From positions 1 through 12,050 of the forward strand of contig JAPPBK010000230.1 in NCBI GenBank assembly GCA_026705105.1: 12,050 bases of DNA. Reading direction: 5' to 3'. Source of the stretch: Chloroflexota bacterium. GTDB lineage: Bacteria; Chloroflexota; Dehalococcoidia; Bin125. This document shows, one piece after another, positions 1 to 6,520 of this stretch. Every line of letters begins with the position of its first letter. Position 1 is the first letter of the stretch. Below the pieces are notes generated by a model that was given only the letters and a program-made list of their open reading frames with translations, was not told the DNA's origin and ran no database searches. The position numbers and the translations under genes are program-made.

Positions 1-705
1 GTCAACGATTACTACGAGACGATCAAGACCGAGTGCGTGCCGATCGGCCACACGGTTAACGCCAACATCGCAATGGTGTCGTCATTCTCGGTACATCCCG
101 ACGGCGACGAGGCCGAGCGGCGCGGCGGCGACGGCTTCCGCTTCTTCCAGTTCGCGCTGGGGCACCACTACGCCGCCGGCATGCACAAGCCGGGCCGCAC
201 CAACATCTGGAAGGCCTGGGAGCAGCTTCGCGAGACCTGGCCGCGACAGGGCGGCGAGGGCGGCATCGGCACGCCGGACGAGCTGCGCGAGCACCTGCGC
301 ATCTTCGCCGAGTGCGGCGTCGACCAGTCGGTCTTCATTCAGCAAGCCGGCAAGAACGAGCACGATCACATCTGCGAGTCGCTCGAGATTTTCGCGCGCG
401 ACGTGATGCCCGAGTTCAAGGAGTTCGAGGCCGAGCGTGTCGCCAAGAAGGAAGAGGAACTCGCGCCTTACATTGAGGAAGCGTTCAAGCGCAAAGCCGA
501 ACGCAACGAGATGATGGCCGAACTCTCCGACGAGGACATCCCCGTCTACCCGCCCTACGGCTTCGACGTGGTCACCAGCTCCAACCGCCTGAGCGAGGAG
601 TATCACCACGAGGAGGCCGAGAAGCGAGCCCAGGAACAGGCGGCCCGCTTCGAAGAAATGAAGAAGACCGCCAACCTCGCCGTCGAACTCGGCGCGCGGG
701 ACTAG
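1..705 (+). CDS. LLM-class (luciferase-like) flavin-dependent oxidoreductase, 3' part
   Basis: The reading frame is open from base 1 to the TAG at 703-705, so the gene begins before the window; the ATG at 37 is internal. The visible 234 residues match the C-terminal part of bacterial luciferase-like F420/FMN monooxygenases. The key stretch is around GTPDELREHLRIFAECGVD, followed by QSVFIQQAGKN and a helix ending in DVMPEF (bases about 406-417). Members oxidise organic substrates with reduced flavin and O2 in the cytoplasm, and the family is greatly expanded in SAR202-type Chloroflexota. After MPEF there are about 95 more residues, mostly charged Glu/Lys/Arg/Ala helix with one PVYPPYGFDVV segment, longer than the minimal luciferase fold needs. 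The substrate cannot be inferred. It runs convergently into the DRTGG gene, with a strong hairpin between them. Confidence 0.85.
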   Translation, partial: VNDYYETIKTECVPIGHTVNANIAMVSSFSVHPDGDEAERRGGDGFRFFQFALGHHYAAGMHKPGRTNIWKAWEQLRETWPRQGGEGGIGTPDELREHLRIFAECGVDQSVFIQQAGKNEHDHICESLEIFARDVMPEFKEFEAERVAKKEEELAPYIEEAFKRKAERNEMMAELSDEDIPVYPPYGFDVVTSSNRLSEEYHHEEAEKRAQEQAARFEEMKKTANLAVELGARD

Positions 706-750
706 CGACGGCTCACGCCGGTCGCGCCGGTCACGTTGTGGCCACCTGTC

Positions 751-783
751 TCGTCATTGCCGCTGCGAACGCGGCAATGGCGG
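751..783. terminator. Hairpin between convergent genes, probable bidirectional terminator
   Basis: CATTGCCGC (755-763) and GCGGCAATG (771-779) form a perfect 9-bp stem around a 7-base loop. The stem extends outward to 751/783 with further G-C and G-T pairs. It lies between the stop codons of the flavin oxidoreductase (+) and the DRTGG protein (-). No T-run follows on either strand, so it is not a textbook intrinsic terminator; its role is inferred from position. Confidence 0.5.
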
Positions 784-835
784 CAGCGGCGCCGTGTCTG
801 CGCGTCAGTGGGTCATCTTGGGGGATGAACAAGCG

Positions 836-1726
836 CTAGGTCAGGGAGTCGAGCGATACGGCGCCGCCGATCAGGTCGATCGCGGTGTCCAGCTTGCGCC
901 GGCCGACGAACGCAGCGCGTCCGTACAGTTCGCCGATCGCCTCCACCGCTTCGAGCGTCGTCATTGAGGTGGTGATCAGCGCGAACGATTCCCTCTCGGC
1001 CCGCTGCGCGACGTACGGCAGCGTCGGCTCGCCTCCGGCCAGGATCAGGCAGAGCGGTTCGTAGTCCAGCGCGCCCAGGGCAATGTCGATCCGATCGTGG
1101 CGGGTGACCAACGTCTTGTCCGGGTACTTGCGGAAGTAGTCCATGCCCTCGTGTGCGCTGACCGGCCCGATCACCAGGTCGCGGGACGACTCGTCGAACA
1201 GCGCTTCGTCTCCCGAGAGCGCGCCCTCGATTGCCGGCGCAATGTCGTTGACGGTCGGGGCGGCCAGGTGGCGGTCCTGGGGCAGCGCGCACACCGCACT
1301 CGCAGCTACTGCCCCCGTGCCGCTCACCCTAGCGATCGCCTCCGCGTCGCCGTGCTGCGGCACCGCGTTGACGACCACCAGGTCCGGGGCGAGCGATTCC
1401 AGCGCTCGTGCGACGGTGTCGTCGTCGGCCTCGCCATGGCGAATCACGAGCACGGTCCGATCAGGTTCGATACCTGAGGCGTCACCTGCCTCAATCACCA
1501 CGTGGTCGGTGTCGGATGCGATCTCCGACGCCGCGACCGGCTGCCCACTGCTACGCACGCCGTTGACCTGCGAGATTTGCGCGGCGTCGGCGGACGCGGT
1601 GTCCGAGTCGCCCACGCGCTCGAGCCGAACCGTGGCGCCGGTCGCTCGGAGCGCCGCGGCGATGCCTGCGGCAACGACCGACTTGCCGTCTCCGGGCAGC
1701 GTGGATGTGACGAGAATGCTGGCCAC
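836..1726 (-). CDS. BioD-like P-loop / DRTGG-domain protein
   Basis: The product is 296 residues. The N-terminal half (about 1-165) is a BioD/CobQ-like P-loop fold. It has a Walker A motif TLPGDGKS with Lys15 and Ser16, a HVVIEAGDASG strand at 76-85, LVVVNAVP near 117-123, and a LPQDRHLAAPTVNDI segment at 148-162, typical of the N-terminal region of phosphotransacetylase-like proteins (COG0857 type). The C-terminal half (about 182-290) fits a DRTGG domain, with VIGPVSAHEGMDYF and LVTRHDRIDIALGAL. No phosphotransacetylase catalytic domain follows, so it is a stand-alone regulator-like or unknown nucleotide-binding protein. The start is GTG at 1726, chosen because GGGGAG (1738-1733) sits six bases upstream. 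It has no operon partner and its leader carries tandem hairpins. The role is unknown. Confidence 0.8.
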   Translation of the reverse strand: MASILVTSTLPGDGKSVVAAGIAAALRATGATVRLERVGDSDTASADAAQISQVNGVRSSGQPVAASEIASDTDHVVIEAGDASGIEPDRTVLVIRHGEADDDTVARALESLAPDLVVVNAVPQHGDAEAIARVSGTGAVAASAVCALPQDRHLAAPTVNDIAPAIEGALSGDEALFDESSRDLVIGPVSAHEGMDYFRKYPDKTLVTRHDRIDIALGALDYEPLCLILAGGEPTLPYVAQRAERESFALITTSMTTLEAVEAIGELYGRAAFVGRRKLDTAIDLIGGAVSLDSLT

Positions 1727-1754
1727 GTGAGGCTCCCCATCTCCATTTGCGCAC

Positions 1755-1799
1755 TGGCCCTGTTGGGCCTCAGCACGTGGCCCTGTTGGGCCTCAGCAC
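1755..1799. repeat. Two tandem 23-bp units, each a GGCCC-TGTT-GGGCC hairpin
   Basis: A 22-base sequence beginning TGGCCCTGTTGGGCC and ending TCAGCAC occurs at 1755-1776 and again, identical, at 1778-1799, separated by one G. Each copy contains a perfect 5-bp stem with a TGTT loop. The GGGCC of the first copy can also pair with the GGCCC of the second around CACGTG. The array is in the non-coding gap between divergent genes, 29 bases upstream of the GTG start of the DRTGG gene, so it may lie in that gene's 5' leader. Function unknown. Confidence 0.85.
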
Positions 1800-1914
1800 A
1801 GAGCCTAGAGCCAAGCGCGGATACGCGCAGAGTCGCGGAGGCCGGCCGTCGCGCGCAGGCGCCTGGTTAGACTGGCGTCAGCGTCCGCTCAGGAACGTCA
1901 GCGAGGCCGACGAG

Positions 1915-2145
1915 ATGTCCCGACAGCCCGGCTCGGATCGCGAACTCTGGCCGCCGCCTGCGCCCGACTCCCCACGCGCCCGACGCCGGCGTCCGCCCCC
2001 CGAACGTCACGCGCGCTGGATCGATCCCGGCAACCGCGCCGACGAACCGCGCGAAGACGCGCCGAAGCTGCTCTGGTGGATACTCGGCGCATTGCTGCTG
2101 TTCGGCGTCTTCTCGGTCCTGATCCGCGTGTTCCTGGTCACCTAG
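1915..2145 (+). CDS. Small C-terminally anchored membrane protein, hypothetical
   Basis: The product is 76 residues. Residues 1-50 are hydrophilic and rich in Pro and Arg (for example PRARRRRPPPERHAR). Residues about 52-74 are one hydrophobic span beginning LLWWILGALLLFGVF, followed only by a short LIRVFLVT end. This predicts a single-pass protein with a basic, probably cytoplasmic, N-terminal tail. The ATG at 1915 is chosen over the upstream in-frame ATG at 1747 because GAGG (1903-1906) lies eight bases before it, and because the longer reading would translate the tandem hairpin repeat. I recognise no family. The gene reads toward the CoA-transferase, with a 122-bp gap. Confidence 0.6.
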   Translation: MSRQPGSDRELWPPPAPDSPRARRRRPPPERHARWIDPGNRADEPREDAPKLLWWILGALLLFGVFSVLIRVFLVT

Positions 2146-2267
2146 TCACCGTAGCAACAGTGTTCGGTATCTTGATGGGCAGTGCGCGATTGATGCTGCG
2201 CGTCTTCCGTCGCTCCCCGGCGACATTTGCGTTGCGGCCGCGACAGGTATGGGATCGGAGTTCCAGG

Positions 2268-4748
2268 ATGACGAACGAGGGGTCGGACACGCTGTTGCAG
2301 GGCGTGCGAGTGCTGGATCTGGCGACGCCGCGGGCGGAGATGACCGGACGAGTTCTCGCCGACATGGGCGCGGACGTGATCAAGGTTGAGCCGCCGGCAG
2401 GTGCCGACTCTCGTCGGCTGCCTCCCTTCAGCGACTCGGAACCCGGCCGCTCGCTGTACTGGGCGCAGATGGGATTGGGCAAGCGCAGCGTCGTCATCGA
2501 CCTGGACTCGGCGCCGGGGCGCGATGAGTTCCGCGCTCTGCTTGCAACCGCCGATGTGCTGATCGAGTCGTTCGATCCCGGCACGATGGCGAACTTGGGC
2601 CTGGGCTATGACGATGTCAAGGACGAACTGCCCGACCTGATCTACGTGTCGGTGACGCCGTACGGACAGGATGGACCCCATGCCGACCGTCCAGCGACTG
2701 ATCTGACGCTCGAGTCCGCCGGCGGGCTCGTCGGCCTGCAGGGTGACGGCGACCGTCCACCGGTACCGGTGGGACTGCCGCAGGCATCGATCCACGCCGG
2801 CGTGCAAGCGGCGGCTGACACCTCGATTGCCTTGCGCGAGCGTGAGATGTCGGGTCTCGGTCAGCACCTCGATGTGTCGATGCAGGCGGCAGTTGTATGG
2901 ACGCTGATGAACGCGACCGGATTCCCGCCGAACACGGGCGGCGATCCGCCCGGCACCTGCGCAGAGCGCGGCGGCGCCGGAGTGAACTCCGCCGGTGCGG
3001 TCATGGGCGTCCATCCTTGCCTCGACGGCTACATCGTCTTCAGCATCGTGCCCGGCGGACTGGGACTGCGGCATTCAACCCTGGTCCTCAAGTGGATAGA
3101 GGAAGAGGGCGAGCTGATCGGAGAGCTGGAGGGCGCAAACATCGACGAGTGGGCGGCCAAGATCGCTCGTCTTGTGACCGAAGATCCGGCCGAAGTGGGT
3201 CGCCAGGTGTTGATCGCGACCGAGAACATGCATCACTTCGTTGCCAAGAAGACGATGGCCGAGTGCTTCGAGCGCGCCGTCCGCGACAGCTTCATGATGG
3301 CCCCGCTCTACACGATGGAGGACATCGCAAACGATGCGCACCTCGCCGCCCGCGACTTCTGGGTCGAGCTGGAAGGTCACCGCTATCCCGGGCCGTTCGC
3401 CAAGCTTTCCGAGACGCCGTTGCAACTCGTCCGGCCCGCTCCTACGCTCGGCCAGGACCAGGAGCTGCTTGACCTCGCCGGCAGCATTTCGAAGCGCTCC
3501 ACTCGCGTACCCAGATCGTCAAACGGCGTGCGCGGCGCGGACGGCGGCGCGCTGCACGGCGTCAAGATCGCCGATTTCGCCTGGGTCGGCGTGGGACCGC
3601 TGATCTCCAAGTCGATGGCCGACCACGGCGCGACCGTCGTGCACATCGAGTCGGCAACGCGTCCCGATGTGCTCCGACTCGCGCCGCCGTTCAAGGACAA
3701 CGAGCCGGGCATGGACCGCGCCCAGTTCATGGCCAACTTCAACTCGTCCAAGATCGGCGTCGCGCTACGTCTGGACACGGAACAAGGACACGAATACGCG
3801 CGCCAACTCATCGACTGGGCAGATGTGGTGGTCGAATCGTTCACGCCGGGCACGATGAAGCGGTTCGGCTTCGACTACGCGGCGCTCAGTAAGGAGCGTC
3901 CCGAGCTGATCATGCTCAGCACCTGCCTACGCGGCCAATCCGGCCCGGAGTCGACGTATCCCGGCTTCGGTCTGCAAGGCGCCTGTCTCTCGGGCCTGCA
4001 TAGGATCACCGGCTGGCCGGACCGTCAGCCTGCGGGTACCTGGGGCGCGTACACCGACTTCATCAATCCGCGCTTCGGATCCGGCGTACTGGCGGCAGCA
4101 GTTCGGCATCGCGATCTGACCGGCAAGGGACAGTACATCGACCTGGCGCAGAGCGAAGCGGGGATCCACTTCGCCGCGCCGCTGCTCCTCGACTACCTCG
4201 AAAACGGCCGCATCGCGCGAGCGCCGGGCCACGACTCGATGTACGCAGCGCCCAACGGCGTGTTCCGCGTCGGCGAGGGCGAACGCTACGTGGCGATCGC
4301 CACCGAAACCGCCGAGCAGTGGAATGCGCTGAGGAACACCGCCGGACTGGACCACTGGTCGGGCCCCGAGTACGACGACCTGTCGGAGAGAATCGCAGCC
4401 AAATCGGAGATCGAGGCCGCGCTTGCCGACTGGTGCGCCCCGCAGACCGCCGATGCAGTGGTCGATTGCCTGACATCCCTCGGGGTGCCGGCGGCCCTCG
4501 TGCAGTGGCCTTCTGATCTGTACCAGGATGCTCAGCTCACTCACCGAAACTTCTTCGTCACGCTGGATCACTCGGTGATGGGGCCGACGCCCTACGACGG
4601 GCTGGTGACCAGGTTCTCGGGCGGCACTGCGAAGCTGCGCCGCGCCGCGCCCGCGATCGGCGAGCACAACCACTACGTGCTTTCCGAGATTCTCAATGCG
4701 TCCGACGACGAGATCACTGATGCACTGGTCGCCGGCGTCTTGCAGTAG
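2268..4748 (+). CDS. Tandem two-domain CaiB/BaiF CoA-transferase
   Basis: The product is 826 residues, about twice the usual length of roughly 400, with two complete Family III CoA-transferase domains. Domain 1 covers about residues 9-395 (VRVLDLATPRAEMTGRVLAD, GADVIKVEPP). Domain 2 covers about 429-826 (VKIADFAWVGVGPLISKSMA, then ADVVVESFTPGTMKRFGFDY). These enzymes move CoA between carboxylic acids through an aspartyl intermediate. The expected Asp is present in domain 2 (Asp597 in AYTDFINPRFG), but the aligned residue of domain 1 is Ser174 in GLPQASIHAG, so domain 1 is probably non-catalytic. A basic linker near 405-425 joins them. The start is ATG 2268 with GGAG at 2257-2260; the frame is open back to an ATG at 2076, but that reading overlaps the previous gene and adds nothing family-like. 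The thiolase-like gene starts 61 bp downstream. Substrate unknown. Confidence 0.92.
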   Translation: MTNEGSDTLLQGVRVLDLATPRAEMTGRVLADMGADVIKVEPPAGADSRRLPPFSDSEPGRSLYWAQMGLGKRSVVIDLDSAPGRDEFRALLATADVLIESFDPGTMANLGLGYDDVKDELPDLIYVSVTPYGQDGPHADRPATDLTLESAGGLVGLQGDGDRPPVPVGLPQASIHAGVQAAADTSIALREREMSGLGQHLDVSMQAAVVWTLMNATGFPPNTGGDPPGTCAERGGAGVNSAGAVMGVHPCLDGYIVFSIVPGGLGLRHSTLVLKWIEEEGELIGELEGANIDEWAAKIARLVTEDPAEVGRQVLIATENMHHFVAKKTMAECFERAVRDSFMMAPLYTMEDIANDAHLAARDFWVELEGHRYPGPFAKLSETPLQLVRPAPTLGQDQELLDLAGSISKRSTRVPRSSNGVRGADGGALHGVKIADFAWVGVGPLISKSMADHGATVVHIESATRPDVLRLAPPFKDNEPGMDRAQFMANFNSSKIGVALRLDTEQGHEYARQLIDWADVVVESFTPGTMKRFGFDYAALSKERPELIMLSTCLRGQSGPESTYPGFGLQGACLSGLHRITGWPDRQPAGTWGAYTDFINPRFGSGVLAAAVRHRDLTGKGQYIDLAQSEAGIHFAAPLLLDYLENGRIARAPGHDSMYAAPNGVFRVGEGERYVAIATETAEQWNALRNTAGLDHWSGPEYDDLSERIAAKSEIEAALADWCAPQTADAVVDCLTSLGVPAALVQWPSDLYQDAQLTHRNFFVTLDHSVMGPTPYDGLVTRFSGGTAKLRRAAPAIGEHNHYVLSEILNASDDEITDALVAGVLQ

Positions 4749-4760
4749 CCGCCTTCGCAC

Positions 4761-4780
4761 TGACATCCCCTAAACTGTCA
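4761..4780 (+). promoter_or_regulatory. Possible operator/-10 region before the thiolase-like gene
   Basis: Within the 61-bp gap, TGACA (4761-4765) and TGTCA (4776-4780) form an inverted repeat spaced by ten bases. A -10-like TAAACT (4771-4776) lies between and into the arms. There is no good -35 box at the right distance. This could be a regulated promoter start, or chance; read-through from the CoA-transferase gene is equally possible. Confidence 0.25.
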
Positions 4781-4809
4781 ACATCGAATTGCAGGGAAGG
4801 ACATGAAGC

Positions 4810-5991
4810 ATGGCTAAGCGCACGATGCGCGGCGAGTCGGCGATCATCGGCGTCGGCGAGACGACCTACTACAAGCGCGGACGCTCGCCGGATGCCGAAT
4901 TCAAACTGGTGGTCGAGGCGATCCTCAAGGCCAGTGCCGACGCCGGCATCGACCCGCGCGAGATCGACGGCTTCGCCTCCTACTCCAACGACCGCAACGA
5001 CCCCTCGCGGATCGCCGCGGCATTGGACATCAAGGATCTGCGCTTCTCCAACATGGAATGGGGCGGCGGCGGCGGCGGCGGTTCGGCGGCTTGCGCCCAC
5101 GCGGCTGCCGCAGTCGCGACCGGACTCGCCGACACGGTGGTCGTGTTCCGCGGACTCGCGCAGGGACAGTTCGGACGCTTCGGCCAGGGCGCTCAGGTGC
5201 CGCACGTGCGCGGCGACCAGGCCTACACCGCGCCCTACGGCCTGATGTCCCCCGCGCAGTCGTTCGCGATGCGTGTCCACCGCCTGTTCGACGACCACGG
5301 GATCACGCAGGACACGCTGAAGGCTTGCTCTCTCGCGTCCTACCACCACGCGCAGAACAACCCCCGCGCGGTCATGTACGGCCGACCGCTCTCGCCCGAG
5401 GACTACGACGCTTCGCGCTGGATTGTGGAGCCGTTCCATCTGTTCGACTGCTGCCAGGAGAACGACGGCGGCGCGGCGATGATCTTCGTCTCCGCAGATC
5501 GCGCCAAGGACTTCGCCAAGACTCCGGTTTACTTCCTCGGCGGCGCAGTCGGCTCCGGTAATCGGGCGGGCTCCAGTTCGCACAACGCCACCGACTACGC
5601 CACATCCAACTTCAAAACGGTTGCGCCGCGCATGTACGACATGGCCGAGGTCAAGCCCGAGGAAGTCGATGTCGCACAGGTCTACGAGAACTTCACCGGC
5701 GGCGTCGTGATGAGCATCATCGAGCACGGCCTGACCAGCTACGAAGAGGCCAACGACTTCATCACCTTCGAGAATCTGACCGCACCGAACGGCAAGATGC
5801 CGATCAACACCAGCGGCGGCAACCTCGCCGAGTGCTACATGCACGGGCTGGAGTTGAACATTGAGGCCGTGCGCCAGGTGCGCGGCGAGTCCTGTAACCA
5901 GGTGCCGGACGTGAACGTGTCGCTGGTCGCATCCGGGCCAATGGTCACGCCGGTCTCCGACATGATTGTCGGTTCTGAGGCGGTGCTCTAA
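4810..5991 (+). CDS. Thiolase-superfamily protein (lipid-transfer/SCP2-thiolase type), probable acyl-CoA aldolase
   Basis: The product is 393 residues, a full-length thiolase fold of the non-catalytic-cysteine 'lipid-transfer protein' subgroup. It opens with SAIIGVGETTYYKRGRSPD and ends with the NTSGGN loop (333-338), His345 and PDVNVSLVASG. In classical thiolases a Cys begins the helix before A-x-x-I-x-x-G-x-A-D; here that position is Gly88, inside seven glycines (85-91), so Claisen chemistry by a Cys nucleophile is not expected. Ltp2-type relatives work with a DUF35 partner to cleave beta-hydroxyacyl-CoA by a retro-aldol reaction. The next gene is exactly such a DUF35 protein, overlapping by one base (TAATG), so a complex is likely. 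AGGGAAGG (4793-4800) is a strong ribosome binding site for ATG 4810. Annotators may also call it acetyl-CoA acetyltransferase. Confidence 0.88.
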   Translation: MAKRTMRGESAIIGVGETTYYKRGRSPDAEFKLVVEAILKASADAGIDPREIDGFASYSNDRNDPSRIAAALDIKDLRFSNMEWGGGGGGGSAACAHAAAAVATGLADTVVVFRGLAQGQFGRFGQGAQVPHVRGDQAYTAPYGLMSPAQSFAMRVHRLFDDHGITQDTLKACSLASYHHAQNNPRAVMYGRPLSPEDYDASRWIVEPFHLFDCCQENDGGAAMIFVSADRAKDFAKTPVYFLGGAVGSGNRAGSSSHNATDYATSNFKTVAPRMYDMAEVKPEEVDVAQVYENFTGGVVMSIIEHGLTSYEEANDFITFENLTAPNGKMPINTSGGNLAECYMHGLELNIEAVRQVRGESCNQVPDVNVSLVASGPMVTPVSDMIVGSEAVL

Positions 5992-6440
5992 TGGCGAATC
6001 CAGGAAGGTACTACCTCGGCGAGGGCATGCCCGCGCCTGCGCCGGCGATTGACGGCCTCGACACCGAGTACTGGGAAGGCCTGAAGCAGCACAAGCTGTT
6101 CGTCCAGCACTGCCACACGTGCGACCGCCCCCAGTTCGGTCCCGAGTGGGTTTGCCACATCTGTCACAGCTTCGATCTCGGCTGGCGGGAGGTCGAGGGC
6201 AACGGACGGATCTTCTCTTGGGAGCGCGTCTGGCACCCGGTCCACCCTGCGCTGCAGGACTCCTGCCCCTACCTCGTGGTGCTCGTCGAGTTGCCGAACC
6301 ACGAGAACGTCCGCATGGTCGGGAATCTGCTTGGCGACCCGATGCAACCGGTCGAGATTGGCGCGGAGGTTCGACCGGTCTTCGAGGACCACGACGGCGA
6401 CGATCCGTACACGCTCGTGCACTGGGAACTCGTCGGATAG
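5991..6440 (+). CDS. Zn-ribbon OB-fold protein (DUF35 family), partner of the thiolase-like protein
   Basis: The product is 149 residues, usual for the family. The N-terminal arm contains DTEYWEGLKQHKLFVQHC, the helix-and-entry segment typical of DUF35. It is followed by a four-Cys zinc ribbon (Cys41, Cys44, Cys55, Cys58 in CHTC and CHIC) and an OB-fold (about 65-149) with GNGRIFSWERVW and PYLVVLVELP. DUF35 proteins bind acyl-CoA and form complexes with thiolase-like proteins. ChsH2 of actinobacterial steroid degradation carries this domain. Its ATG overlaps the thiolase stop, indicating translational coupling and an equimolar complex. It is the last gene of the + strand cluster, and two hairpins follow. 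Confidence 0.9.
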   Translation: MANPGRYYLGEGMPAPAPAIDGLDTEYWEGLKQHKLFVQHCHTCDRPQFGPEWVCHICHSFDLGWREVEGNGRIFSWERVWHPVHPALQDSCPYLVVLVELPNHENVRMVGNLLGDPMQPVEIGAEVRPVFEDHDGDDPYTLVHWELVG

Positions 6441-6465
6441 CAGGCGCAACTCCACAGCGATTGCG

Positions 6466-6520
6466 CGCGCCAAAGGTCTGAAGACCGCGCGGGTTTCACT
6501 TGGCCCGACTGAACAGGGCC
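6466..6520. terminator. Two hairpins between convergent genes, possible terminators
   Basis: CGCGC (6466-6470) pairs with GCGCG (6487-6491) around an inner GGTC-TGAA-GACC stem (6475-6486), with a one-sided CAAA bulge. GGCCC (6502-6506) then pairs with GGGCC (6516-6520), directly after the stop codon of the - strand hydrolase. The region separates the DUF35 gene (+) from the hydrolase gene (-). No T-run is present, so termination is inferred from position and folding only. Confidence 0.35.

Noticed and set aside
1143..1730. Long + strand open frame opposite the DRTGG gene
   Set aside because: It is Ser/Ala/Thr-rich shadow sequence in a GC-rich gene; the - strand product has clear P-loop and DRTGG motifs.
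2226..2253. Possible promoter (TTGCGT with TATGGG) before the CoA-transferase
   Set aside because: The spacing of about 15 bases and poor hexamers make it indistinguishable from background.
2076..2267. N-terminal extension of the CoA-transferase frame to ATG 2076
   Set aside because: It overlaps the small membrane protein gene, shows no family-like sequence, and ATG 2268 has a good ribosome binding site right before the domain starts.
2142..3074. 310-codon - strand open frame opposite the CoA-transferase
   Set aside because: No recognisable motif; Arg/His/Gln-rich composition typical of antisense reading, and the + strand is strongly coding.
4714..5844. 376-codon - strand open frame opposite the thiolase-like gene
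   Set aside because: Despite its length it has no family signature, and the thiolase frame on the + strand is unmistakable.
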